Assembly (NCBI RefSeq): GCF_016906535.1
Contig: NC_057379.1
Location: 1,178,001 to 1,242,000, forward strand
Reading direction: 5' to 3'
Source: Rhizoctonia solani
Taxonomy: Eukaryota; Basidiomycota; Agaricomycetes; Cantharellales; Ceratobasidiaceae
DNA length: 64,000 nt
The translations under genes and the position numbers were made by a program. Shown here in pieces: positions 34,570 to 45,789 of the stretch; the first letter of the stretch is position 1, and the number at the start of each line of letters is the position of its first letter. The notes beneath the pieces are model-generated. The model was not told the origin of the DNA. It did not search any database and worked only from the letters and a program-made list of their open reading frames with translations.

Positions 34570-35819
34570 GTGGGCTCCCAGGCTATTTGCTTGGCTCTCC
34601 CTGAGACCATGAAGATCCATGATGTGTTCCATGTCAGCTTGTTGTCTGCTTTCAAACACAACACAGAGTTTGATTGCACATTCACTCCTCTGCCACCTGT
34701 GATCACAGCAGAAGGAGAAGAGGAGTATCAGGTAGACAAATTTGTAGATTGGGCAGCAGAAGACAGAATAAGGAAGTACAGGGTCAGATGGAAGGGATAC
34801 GCACCCCATGAGGACACATGGGAACCAGCCAAGGATCTGCAGCATTGCAAAGACAAATTGCGCAACTTCTTTGCTAGTTATGCCCTGGCTGCCAACAACC
34901 CCATCCCTGCAAATGCGCACAAAGTTAAAAGAGGCAAGATAGTCAAGCAACTCAGCAAGTCAAAAACTGCCTGCTTTGTCACTTTATAAGCTCTCACTGC
35001 CAAAACTCACCCTGCTAAGCTCTTCTTGCACTCCCCACTATCTCAGCATGCCCATCTTCAGCTCCATCAACGCCTTGGCTTACAACCCTTGCCTCAACAT
35101 TGATTGCTACATCATGAACGGCCCAGAGGAGATGAGAGCACACCTAGACAGCTCTGCCAACATAATTCATGCTCTGATGAGCGCCAGCAGTTGCAACAAG
35201 GTCAGGTTGTTCAAGTGCAACGTGTACAAACACCCCTAGTGGGGATTCCTCCATTGGCTTAACCCCAGGGGAGAAGTAGGACCAAATACACTGTATGGAA
35301 AGCAAGCATACTGCTGGTGGCACTTCATTGCCTCCCATCCAGGTGCTTTCAGGGATCTGGCACGATGGCATTGCCATGGGTTTGCTACCCCACCCCCCAC
35401 AGTCTCCACACCTCTATCTGCAAGAGGGCTGACCCAGGCAATGCAGAACCTCATTCTGCTTTACCCAGCGGACCCACCAGCCTACACAAGCAGGCCAGCA
35501 CCGCCAGTGACCCTCCAGCACACCCAGACACCCCCAGACCCACAGAGGTGCATGTACCAGCACCCTTGCCATTTCTCCTGTTCTCCAGCATGCCAGACAC
35601 TTGCTGGACCCCAGGATACTTGTCTCCAGTCAGGGAGACACAATGGGAGCCCCAGAGCTACTGGGATGGAACAATGATGAGTTTAGAAGGAATGTGTAAA
35701 CACTTGAAGGCAGTAAGGATGAGGAGCTGTTTAGCTTTGAGGAGTTACTTGCCATTGATTATTCTGAATGGATGTAAGCATCCCTTTGTCACTGCCTAAG
35801 GGCTTTTTGAGAGGGGAAT
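34570..35819 (+). pseudogene. Gypsy D1 chromodomain and C-terminal extension
   Basis: MKIHDVFHVSLLSAFK, chromodomain (GEEEYQVDKFVDW, YRVRWKGYAP, DTWEPAKDL), then a stop at 34,987. The extension follows in other frames to 35,800, as in D2 and D3, with the ATGATG/ELF region decayed. It ends at a short purine tract before the 3' LTR. Confidence 0.82.
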
Positions 35820-35821
35820 AA

Positions 35822-36759
35822 TGTCCTGAGCCTCACCTCCTAACATAGTTATGTATTGCCTGTCAATTCCTCCTTCCACCAGCACATGTGTCTGGGGAAC
35901 TCATGTACATCCCATCTGTATCCATCAGATCTGTTTGTATGTTATCTGTCTTCCTTGTTTGTATGTTTCCTGTCTTCTTTGTTTGTTTTCCACTTCCCTG
36001 TTCCCTTCTTGCACTTAGTCCAGACTTACTCCATTCTCAGTGCTTCTATCTTGCTTATCTTGCTGGGCACTGGCCTGGTTTACTGTGCAGAGCTTCCAAG
36101 CCATATGCTCTATCTTGCTGCCTAGTTGTACAGCCTGGACGCCATCCCTTCTCATGTATTTACTCCCTTTTACTTTTGTGTCACAACCAAGAATGAAATG
36201 ATTGCTGTGAGATATTGAGACAATTCACACAGATGAGAAAGTGGGAAATTGACAAGGTGAATTATTCTGGGGCTTCAAATCCAATTCACAGTCTGCTTTT
36301 ATAACCAAGTGAAAAGGGGTAGATACAAGAGAAGGGATGGTGTCCAGGCCGCACAACCGGGAAGCAAGATACAGCATATGGCTCAGAAGCTCTACACAGT
36401 GAACTGGGCTGGTGTGCAGCAAGATAAGCAAGATAGAAGCACTTAGAATGGAATAAGTCCAGACTAAGTGCAAGGAGGGAGTAAGGAAATGGGAAGAACA
36501 TAAACAGGGAAGATAGTAACTATACAAACAGATAAGATGGATACAGATGAGTTCCCCAGACAAATGCACTGGGGGGGAAGGAAGTGACAGGCAATACATA
36601 GTCATGTCAGCAGGTGAGGCTCATGTCATTTTGCTATGAAAGAAGACTGTGAACTGGCTTGGAAACCCAAGAACAATTCACCATGTCAATTTCCCCCATT
36701 CTTATTTTTGTGAACTGTCTCATTATCTCACAGCAATCATCTCATTCTTGGTTGTGACA
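35822..36759 (+). repeat. 3' LTR of Gypsy D1, subtype 2, split by a solo LTR D
   Basis: TGTCCTGAGCC to GGTTGTGACA, with the insert at 36,179-36,628. It has an extra CATGTACATC segment next to the CTGGGGAACT block. The LTRs at 36,760 and 37,286 share this, but the D1 5' LTR does not. Confidence 0.85.
36179..36628 (-). repeat. Solo LTR D (450 bp) in the D1 3' LTR
   Basis: Flanked by TTTTG (36,174-36,178 and 36,629-36,633). The outer LTR resumes exactly. Confidence 0.93.
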
Positions 36760-37124
36760 CAACCCAATTCACGCTCTTCTTTCATAGCAAAGTGGGGAGA
36801 ATTGTAACTACACTAGAAGGGACAGTGTCTGAGACACACAGCTGAGAAGGAAGATGAAGCATATGGCTCAGAAGCTCTGCATGGTTAAGCAGGTGGGTGC
36901 CCAGCCAGATAAGCAAGCTAGAAGCACTTAGAATGGAGTAAGTCTGGACTGAGTGCAAGGAAGGAGGAGAGAAGTGGTAAGAACATGAACAAGGAGGACA
37001 GGAAACATACAAACAAATCAGATGGATACAGATGGAATGTACATGAGCTCCTCAGACATATGCACTTGGGGGAATGGGGGAGCAACAGAGAACACAGGCA
37101 TGTCAGGAGGTGAAGCTTATGACA
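36760..37124 (-). repeat. LTR D fragment, subtype 2
   Basis: Begins inside the LTR at AACCCAATTCACGC and runs to AAGCTTATGACA. The first ~90 bp are missing, and it abuts the end of the D1 3' LTR. Confidence 0.8.
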
Positions 37125-38320
37125 TGTTGAGAACAAAACTTGTCCATACAATCACCTTACCTGCTACATTGAATAGCAGGCCCAGCTGCAAGTTGTAGCA
37201 TGCAATTTCAATATGTTATCACCTGAAAAAGCCAGATTCAGACATGGCTATGTTGGAAAAGGAGGTTTTCATTTCATAGAGTTGTTGTCACAACCAGGAA
37301 TGAAATGATTGCTGTGAGATAATGAGACAGTTCACACAGATAAGAATGGGGGAAATTGACATGGTGAATTGTTCTTGGGGTTTCCAAGCCAATTCACAGT
37401 CTTCTTTCATAGCAAAAGTAAAAGGGAGTAAATACATGAGAAGGGATGGTGTCCAGGCTGTACAACTGGGCAGCAAGATAGAGCATATGGCTCAGAAGCT
37501 CTGCACAGTAAACCAGGCCAGTGCACAGCAAGATAAGCAAGATAGAAGCACTTAGAATGGAATAAGTCTGGACTAGGTGCAAGAAGGGAACAAGGAAGTA
37601 GGAAGAACATAAAAAAGGAATAGAGGAAACATACAAACAGATTGGATGGATATAGATAGAACATACATGAGCTACCCAGTCACATGCACTGGGGGGAAGG
37701 AGGGAGCCACAGGCAATACATAGCCATGTCAAGAGGTGAGACTCACAACAGTTGTGTGTGAAGGATGTGAGTGAAAACTTACTTTGCAGCCTAATGTGCT
37801 CACTTGCATATATTTGCTGTGCTTTCTAGTCAACACTGTGGTGTTAAGGCAACCAATAAACAAGTATGCAAGGTTATATGAAGACTTTCAAACTCAAATC
37901 ACACATTACTTCAGCCTTCTATATCCTGAATGCACAAGGCATTAAATTTGCTTCAATATTGCTACCAACTCCCTTGTTCAATATGGTCAAATTTGCATAA
38001 TTGTAGATGGAAACTGTTTTTGCACTGCAGCTCTGATAGACCTGGATTGACTTGCATGGGATAACTCATTTACTAAGGTATATTTTACTCCAGTAATCTG
38101 ACCCAGACTAATTATCACGTCTATATTGTATCAGTAAAATCTCCCACCCAACCAGAGGCTTTCTGGCAACAACACAGCCAACTAATACAAGAGGTCTAGT
38201 ATGGTCAATCACTTGATATTTATTATGTTGAACACATTGAACAGTATGTTACATTGAATAAGTTTGTTTGTTTGGAACTCAAAGAATCCATAGGGATGAG
38301 AAGACGCACATACTATAACT
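37125..38320. other. Unassigned sequence around a solo LTR D; no gene seen
   Basis: 37,125-37,285 and 37,756-38,320 are AT-rich and join seamlessly when the LTR D at 37,286-37,750 and its GTTGT duplication are removed. I find no long frame, repeat partner or motif. A T-run (38,323-38,329), an A-run on the minus strand, may mark the LINE 3' end. Confidence 0.5.
37286..37750 (-). repeat. Solo LTR D, subtype 2 (465 bp)
   Basis: TGTCACAACCAGG to CTCACAACA, flanked by GTTGT (37,281-37,285 and 37,751-37,755). Confidence 0.92.
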
Positions 38321-38596
38321 GCTTTTTTTATGTAAAAAAAAAGAATCTGCTATTGCAGAGAACAGGAGCTACATGCAAACAAAGCAAACTGCTCATGGTA
38401 GTACAAAAGAAAAGCACCATTAAATAATGCATCCCCAGGCAGACCAGAGAGTAACAGTAAGAGAAGAAGGAAAGGAGACAACAACAGGGAAAGCAGAGCA
38501 AAGCAAGGGGTAAAGCAAGACAGGCAGGAGGAGTGTGGGTGGACACCTGTTGGCATTGATGTTGGGCAGAGGGGGTCAATGTACAGCCAGAAATAA

Positions 38597-39569
38597 TTAT
38601 ATATATTGCCCAATGCCAGAGCAAAGTATGAATTTTGCAACTGCTTCTAGGCCTTTGGTTGAACCAAACAAGGTAGCAGGGTTGAGATCTAGTGCAAAAT
38701 TGGAAAGTATTTTATTGCTGTCCTCCACAAGGGGGCACAAGAAGAGGTGCAGGACGCTTTGGATGTGTTTGCTGCACAAGCATTTGGAAGAGACCTCAAT
38801 GAGAAGCATTCTGTCTTTGTGTTTGCCAAAACACCCATGGCCTATCCTCACATGGATGAGGCAGGAGGAGATTGAGCAGGGGAGACCAGTGTTTTTGAAG
38901 ATGAGGTGGAGTTTAAAGTATGGTAGGCAGGGTGTATGGTTTTGGACAGTTTCAAGTGGGGGCTTTCTGTCCAGATTGTCCCTCACATCTTGGAGACCCA
39001 TTGGGTGGCTTGGCCTTTGGCCCACATGATGGTGTGGTTGAAGAGGGACATGGTGCAGAGGTTGAGGTCTGTATTGGCCAATTTGTCTGCATGCTTGTTC
39101 CTTCAATTTTGGAGGAGCCAGGGATCCATTGAACCACAAAGGTTTGATTCAGGTTGTTTCTGAGGAATGCATGGACCTCCTTGCAGAACAGAGTTGAGGC
39201 ATACTGACCAGGGTGAGGTTTGGCCTAGTTTACAATGTGCAAAGCTGCTAAGTTGTCCAAAAAGACATGGATTTTACAGATGTTGTAGGCAAACCATATG
39301 AATCTATGCATTATCAGAGCAAGGGCAAGCATTTTGGCATCAAACATATTGGCACAGGGCCCAATGCTACCACTGAATTTGGCAACTTCCATTTTTTTCC
39401 ACTGTACACTGTACCTGCCTCCAACCTTGCCAACCCCTGACTGCACCTCTTTTGAGCCATCCAAGAATCCAATTGGAGTGCTTTTGTGTGCAAATGTGTC
39501 AATCAGGTGATTGCATTCTTGGCAGTCTTCAATTGGTAGGTCTTCAAGGAGCTGCCAGGGGGAATGCAC
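38597..39569 (-). pseudogene. LINE RNase H domain and C-terminus
   Basis: 39,569-39,225 reads PIGFLDGSKEVQSGVGKVG, ANMFDAKMLALALIM and CKIHVFLDNLAALHIVN, the D / (E to D) / D pattern of an RNase H fold. After a stop the frame changes to VVQWIPGSSKIEG (near 39,137) and a C-terminal tail in 39,139-38,597. RNase H removes the RNA strand after target-primed reverse transcription. Several frame changes make it non-functional. Confidence 0.75.
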
Positions 39570-39623
39570 ATATTAATGTGCCAGGGAAGGGGTTATCCAG
39601 ACACCAAGGTGGGTTGAGATAGG

Positions 39624-41117
39624 TATTAAGAGTTGTGTAAGTACAGGGGTAGGAAAGAATTACTATATACAAAATGTATATGGGAGCAACTAAGAACTAG
39701 TATTAAGTATCAGAATATATGCACAGAATATATGCACAATATAGGCTAGGTTTATCAGGAATAAACAACTCCTAACAATTAGTCTATCAACTATGAAGTG
39801 CAGGTGGTTGGTTATGTATAGCACCTTAGACTAATGTTACTTAAGCCTAAGTGACTAAGGGTATGTATACTTAAGGTCTCTGGGATAGTACCTTAAGTAA
39901 GAGGGTGACCTGACTAATTACAGGATTTATGGGACTTGCCTAGTAAGTACAGGACTTATAGATGCTCAAGTAAGACTTATGGGGTTTACCTAACATATAT
40001 CTAGGACTTATGATATTGTAGATAAAGCTATCTATAATATAGGAGTATGGATGGTTGATTCACTATCACTCAATCACAACAGTCCTTACAGTATTGTCAC
40101 ACTATACTCAATGTTGAGCTCAACAACTGTGTCAGTCAAGGGGCACAGGGTTGCAGTAAGTATACTAATAGGCTACTCTGTGTCTGTTGGGACTGGCCTA
40201 TGGTCTTAGTGTGCCAAATAACCTCCTATGCTATTTACAGTGAGTCAATCACTAAAGTAAATGCGCAGATAAGCTGTTAAAGGCTTGTGTGCATATGTCA
40301 ATATATAAGAGTGGATAAATGGATGCATTAGAAGTGTCTTCACAGGGTCCTTTTATACCCTGAGAAGGCACACAAACAAGTATACACATGATTGGTATCA
40401 AGAGGGGGTACAGGAGGTACAGGTGGCAACTGAAACACTTGAGGGAGCCAATACTTTGGTACATAGTAAATAACAACAGTCCCTAATGCTTGCCCAAGGC
40501 AATACTTATCTATGTGGGTGGTTGGATGTCCCAAGGCTAAGTGTTTCATCCTTTGAGTAAACAGTCCCAAAGGCATGATACCTCTGAATTGGGTATTCAC
40601 TGTGAATAGGGCACACTGTGCCAAATGTTATCCATTCTGAGTGTTTGAGCCAACATTCTGGAGCGCACAAACAGGCGCACCTAAGCGCAAGCAACTCAAC
40701 AGTTTGGGATGCCTGGGTGATGGAGAAAAGGTGCATTTAGTCTGTTGGTGCTTAAGCGCTGATTAAGTGCCAGAGCATTGGCCTATGCAACAGGGGGGAC
40801 CCTGAATATTCTGTGTGTAGCCAAAAGATAGAATCTTGTATAATGAATACTACAAACAGGAGAAATATTGCTTTTTACTGTTTATCTACTCAGCTGAATA
40901 TATGTATATTTAAATGAGTGAAAAAACAGCATATATGCAGAAGATATTGCATATCATGGGTATCCCTGAGGCCTATAGGTTTTTCAAAGGCTGCAATTGG
41001 AAAGAGAGACCTTGAAAACCCTAGTTTGCATCTTTATCCCATTTCATTTACTGTAGTATTACTTGTGTAAATAATAAAATAAGTACAGATTAATGGAGAA
41101 ATGTCATATCAATAACA
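39624..41117 (-). repeat. LTR E copy E2 (1,494 bp)
   Basis: Full-length match to LTR E in reverse, TATTAAGAGTTG (first G mutated) to CATATCAATAACA. Flanks ATAGG and GAAAG do not match, so either the LINE lost sequence at the junction or this LTR has recombined. Confidence 0.88.
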
Positions 41118-42361
41118 GAAAGCTAGCCACCAGACTACAATTTTTGGTGTAATTATTGAGGTTCTGAGTTTGTGTGCAATCTCAACACTACAGTTGGACA
41201 GTTGCTGCTTTCATGAGATGAAGTGGATAAGATTGGATTTAGGGAGCTCAAACTCTAATCCAAGGGACTGAAGCATTTTGTTGGCTGCCTGAGCAATGTC
41301 TTGGAGGATTTGGGCATTGATGGGGTGGGAGTGGGAGAAAGCAAGTATGGAGAGGTTGTTGACATACATTTAGGTATGGGTTTGCAAGTCTTGTATGGCA
41401 CAAAGGTGGGGGATCAAGTAGATAGAATATAATATGGGGGATAGGGGGGATCCTTGCAGGCTGCCAATAGTGGGTAAGTTAATGGAATTTCACTGGGTAT
41501 TGTCAATTTGGGGTTGTGCAGTTCTGTCAAGGAGGTACAAGTGGATCAAATGGCAGATTTCATGTGCAAAGCCTAATTGGGTTAACATGTAGATTAGTCT
41601 AATGTGGTCTACATTGTTGAAATAGCCAGAAACATTCATGGTAAGAAGGAAGACATGTTTGCCAAGAGCCCATTGGGATTTGACATTGTGTATGAGGCAA
41701 AGGCTGGAATTGTTGCAGGAGGTCATGTTGCATCCACCAAATTTAAATTGCAGGATGAGGTTGTGCCTGCCAGATTTGTATATGAGTCTGCATGTGATGG
41801 TTTTCTCCAGGCACTCTGAAAGAGCTTCCAGGAGAGAGGTGGGGCAATAGGATTTGTGGTTGGACATGTTGTAACAGTTTGGTTTGAAGATAACCACAAT
41901 GATCATGTTCCAAAGGCATGTGGGGTAGTATCCAAGTATGAGGCATCCACCATAGAGTGCAAGGATGGCAGTTGGTTCCAAGGTAAAAGCCCATTTCAGC
42001 ACTTGTTGATTAGTGCCAAATGCCCTGGGTGCAGACATGTTTGATGAGTCTGCAAGAGACTCCTTGACTTCCTGTGTTGTGATTGGGTGCCACAGTCTCT
42101 TGTGATCTTGGGGGAGAGGGTGATTCCCAGGGTTTGAGCAAGACTTTTGCCAAGGTGGCTTTGGGGAAGAACTTGTTGGTTGGGGCAACTGCTCTTTGCT
42201 GAGGTTGGGTGACAAGGCCTCTGCCAAATCAAATGGGAGGGGGCTTTGATGTTTGCCCTTATACTAGTTGGTGAACTAGAAAAAATTTCCAATGGTAGCA
42301 GCCTTGCCCACCTCTCTGCATGGGAGTTACAGACATCACAGGAGCAGGAGTTGGATGGATA
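41118..42361 (-). pseudogene. LINE reverse transcriptase
   Basis: 42,227-41,490 (245 codons) carries the RT fingers and palm start: LGYYPTCLWNMIIVVIFKP, PTSLLEALSECLEKTITCRL, FLLTMNVSGYFNNVDHIRL. Beyond a frame change, 41,470-41,118 gives GSLQGSPLSP and MYVNNLSILA, where the catalytic YVDD has become YVNN (GTCAACAAC). The enzyme copies LINE RNA at the nicked target. It is inactive here, with both catalytic aspartates changed and the C-terminal part moved away by LTR E2. Confidence 0.85.
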
Positions 42362-42628
42362 CTGTAGGCAACAAAACACTAGCAACACCACAATTGAAAA
42401 TCATTACACAAAATTGCAATTTTTGTTAGCAACAGATCAGGATCAGGCCATTACAAGAACTTACAATAGCAACAAGTTGCCAAGAGTGCATCATAGAGTG
42501 CAGCTATGAAGTGTTGAGTTTTACATCTGTAGTTTTGGGCTCAAAAACATTTATTTAGTGCATGAAAACATATATTTTCTGCCCTCCACCCTTGTCCCAG
42601 CTCATTTATGCCATAGTCTAAACTTACT

Positions 42629-45447
42629 TTGCATTTTTCTTGTGCAACAGGTGAAGAGGCAAGGGAGCAAACAATGCAAGGATTTGAACAGATTTGTCAT
42701 GAAGCTTCACTTTGCAAGGGCAAAAAACTACTTGCTGCAGAAAGGAAGAAAAAACACAAAAAGGAGCTGAATCAAAATCAAGTGAAGGAGTTTTGGAAGA
42801 GGAAAGTCAAGCAAGAGATTGCTGCAGGGGATTGGGATTGGATGGGCAGACCTGTTAAGGTATGAATTTACAATACAGCAGAATATGTTCATGTACATGT
42901 TAAATTTCAGCAAATGCAGCTGCATGACAAAACCACACCTGTAGCCAATTTGGCACCATCTAAATCAAAGGTTTGTGAGGCTATTGAGTGCTCCCCAACA
43001 CCACCCCATTCTCCTTCAAAAGGCCATGCAATCCCTAGGCCAAAAAGGTTTACCTGTTCCCAATGAACAAACTGGTTTCAGTCAGCATACCTTACCACCA
43101 TTGACCAGGTTGTACAAAACTACTGGTTTTGGAATCTAAGGGAGGTGGTCAAGGAGCTCCAACAGGGAGTAAATGGCCATCAGTTTGGGTTGCTCCATAG
43201 TGGTATGCTAACCAAATGGACTGACCATACAAACCTTTGCTGGAGTGACAACACAAAAGAAAAAGTCAAATATATGAAGGAAAAAGAGTCCAAAGACGCC
43301 CCTCATCTCACATTTAAGAAGCTAGGCTGCCCACAAGTTCTTGTGAGCTTATAGACAAAACAATGAATATGTTGAGCTTACCATTGTACATAGGATTGCT
43401 ACCCCAATGCTTGTGAAGACATCAAAACTTACTTGAATAAGCTGCAGCTCAGTGGTGTACCCATCACATATGGTGTTGCTCATGCAGCAATCCTAGGATT
43501 CCTCAAGTCTTGTGCACCTGAGGCATTTCAGGGAGGCCTATTCAAGTGCTGCAGCTGCTCTGTGCAGCAACTCCTGGACACTGAGTTGAATTGGTCATAC
43601 CATTCTGCCACCCAAAAGGCCCAAAACACCCCCAACAACTGGGAGGAGCTCTGCACAGACATGGCAATGCGCTTGGCATGGCTTATAAAGCAACACAATG
43701 TCCCAATGCCCCTTGTCTTAAATGATCACCAAACTGGGATTGTTTACATGAGCACAGGATTGCAAACTTGGGCTGAGAAGGGGAGCAAACAGGTTTTGGT
43801 TGTTGGGAAAGACAAGAAACATCAATTCACACTCATGCCAACAGTCACTGCATCTGGGGCTGTGCTTCCTTTCCAAGTGATCTATGCTGGCAAATCTGAC
43901 AAATCCTTGCTGTTGGCTCATTTTTGGTGGCAGTGTGAACTCCAAGGTTATTTTTCATGTCTGGTGGTGTAAAACACTGGAGCAACCTGAAGTGCATGAA
44001 GGAGGTGCACATTACAACCTCTAAATCCTTGCATATACCCTACTAATATAGTCATGTCAACAGTACATTGAGAAGATCATTGTTCCATACATCAAGTGTG
44101 TGATTGACTTCTTGTCAGAGCCAACAACTACCACAGGGTAAACCTAACAAGCTATTGCCTAATATAGGACTTATCAGCTAGTAGGATCTAACAGAGCTCA
44201 AGGCAACTGCCAGATAAGGGGTTGGACAAGACCAATATAGTAAATGTGCACTGTGCTATAAAGATAGCTGGGCAAAGGACCTTTGACAGGGACTGGTATG
44301 CTCTCAGGCAATACTCTTAAGTGTATGTCTTAGGGTAGTAGTGTTGGATGGGGATAAGAGGTCAAGTTCTGAGGCTTAAGGCTCTCAGAACCCTCCTTAT
44401 ATATTCAACAGAGAAGGGGAAGAGTAATTACATGTACAAACATAACAACAAAGATAAGGTCACATGACCATAGATAAGAAAGACGTGATCACATGACTAA
44501 AGGTCATGTGATGAGATTACATAATAAGCGCTAAGCGCCTAAATAGTATAAAGATGCATATATCCATAAATCTTCATGAAAATAGCGCATATATTCACTA
44601 TTTCTTTGACTTAGTGGATTCTAAGGTGGTCACGCCTCTAGGGCATGACACTTCTTAAATCTTCCTCCAACACAAAAAGCAATTCTATTATTAGACTGCT
44701 GGGCTGACCACTGGAGCAAAGAGTTGACCACTTGGATGCATGAAAACCACCCAGGAATTAAACTTGTTTACATTTTTGGAGGCTGTAAGTTTTTATCTAT
44801 TTCACAATCTATCTACCTCACCAAAATTGTTAGGCACTGGCAAAGCTCAACCTTGTGATGTCAATTTCCAACAACTGCTCAAGCATGTCATCAAAATCAA
44901 ATGCATCAAGTACCTAGTTGAGCAGACCCAAGTTGAGCTGAACAAAAATATCCCACCTGAACAAGTTTGGGTGGACTTCAGTGTTGGAACACTTTGTGAT
45001 CAATTCCCAAAATGGTTACTCACAGCTTACAAGTGGTTTCAAAGCCATCCAGAGGTCATTTGTCAGGCATGGTCATGTGCAGCACTTGGCAGGTGGAACC
45101 TTTCCAACAATTTGCTTGTTTCTCCCTATGCCCAATCTATTGTTGACAAGCACTTTGAAGATGACACTGCATTTGTACTTTCAGTTTCAAAAAATGCAAC
45201 CACTGCCAAGCTCCAAGAACATCTCAAAATTAACGCAGATGGGGCCAATTACAACAATGATCCCACTTTGTCAGCCCTTGACATTTCCAATCTGGGAGCA
45301 GGAGGGAATCTAAGCCAGCACAATGTTGTGCTTGATGACAACAACAATTATATATACAACAGAGAGGAAGGTCTCCCCAATGATGGATATTCCAACTATG
45401 CCAAATCAGAAGCAGACTCCAAGAGCAATAGTGGCAGAGGACACTGA
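42629..45447 (+). pseudogene. Pogo/CENP-B-type transposase, intron-containing and broken
   Basis: N-terminal basic, lysine-rich region (42,629-43,360: CKGKKLLAAERKKKHK, KKLGCPQVLV), then 43,433-43,972 with LNDHQTGIVYMSTGLQTWAE, QVLVVGKDKKHQFTLMPTV and PFQVIYAGKSDKS. After LTR H the core continues (44,690 on): AILLLDCWADHWSKE (second catalytic D) and WMHENHPGIKLVYIFGGC. A 49-nt intron (44,785-44,833, GTAAGT...TTAG) restores GGCTGKAQPCDVNFQQLL with the third D. The first D site, usually N-x-D-Q-T-G, reads NDHQTG and may be mutated. The tail to 45,447 is acidic and Asn-rich. Family recognition is by motif, not search. Confidence 0.8.
44113..44650 (-). repeat. Solo LTR H (538 bp)
   Basis: Plus-strand ends TGTCAGAGCC and GGGCATGACA, flanked by CTTCT (44,108-44,112 and 44,651-44,655). 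A TATATAAGG box on the minus strand near 44,398 gives the orientation. It carries CACATGAC and AAGCGC blocks like LTRs A and B. No internal partner in the window. Confidence 0.9.
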
Positions 45448-45789
45448 ACTATATATGTACCAACAACCCAGGGCAGTCAGTTCCTCATCATTGGTTGCAA
45501 GTGTGCCCACAGCTGCATCTGAGTCCAAATTTGATGTGCCCAAGGCCTTAGACCCCTCCAAAAATTATGTATACAATACCCAAAATGTACCTACAAGCCC
45601 CAAAACTCTCATTGGGGCCAATTTTATGATTGTAGACTTGGATTAATATATGTATGTAGATAGATATACCATTACAAAATTTGTACAAGTTAGCAGCAAC
45701 AACAAAATCATTACATTACAAGGAGGGAATTAGCAGTTAGCAGCACCAGACCATTACATTACAATTTGCTAGTGTTTTGTTGCCTACAG

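Larger units (their letters stand above)
21940..36759 (+). mobile_element. Gypsy D1 with nested D2 and two solo LTR D
   Basis: 5' LTR 21,940-22,394; gag 22,616-24,226; PR-RT 24,241-24,890; then D2 (24,891-31,939); RT 31,945-32,257; solo LTR D (32,258-32,708); RT to integrase 32,714-34,542; chromodomain and extension to 35,819; 3' LTR 35,822-36,759 split by a further LTR D. D1 lies in D3 RT. The flanks CACAT (left) and CAACC (right) do not match, and the two LTRs are different subtypes, so the ends have probably recombined with another D element. Confidence 0.87.
42362..45789 (+). mobile_element. Pogo-like DNA transposon, 3.4 kb, with LTR H inside
   Basis: The terminal inverted repeats CTGTAGGCAACAAAACACTA / TAGTGTTTTGTTGCCTACAG are perfect over at least 22 bp, flanked by TA (42,360-42,361 and 45,790-45,791). 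It is inserted in the LINE between endonuclease and RT; LINE protein sequence runs up to ...KYCRQQNTS at the right edge. It encodes a DDE transposase in pieces and is split by solo LTR H (44,113-44,650). Confidence 0.92.
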
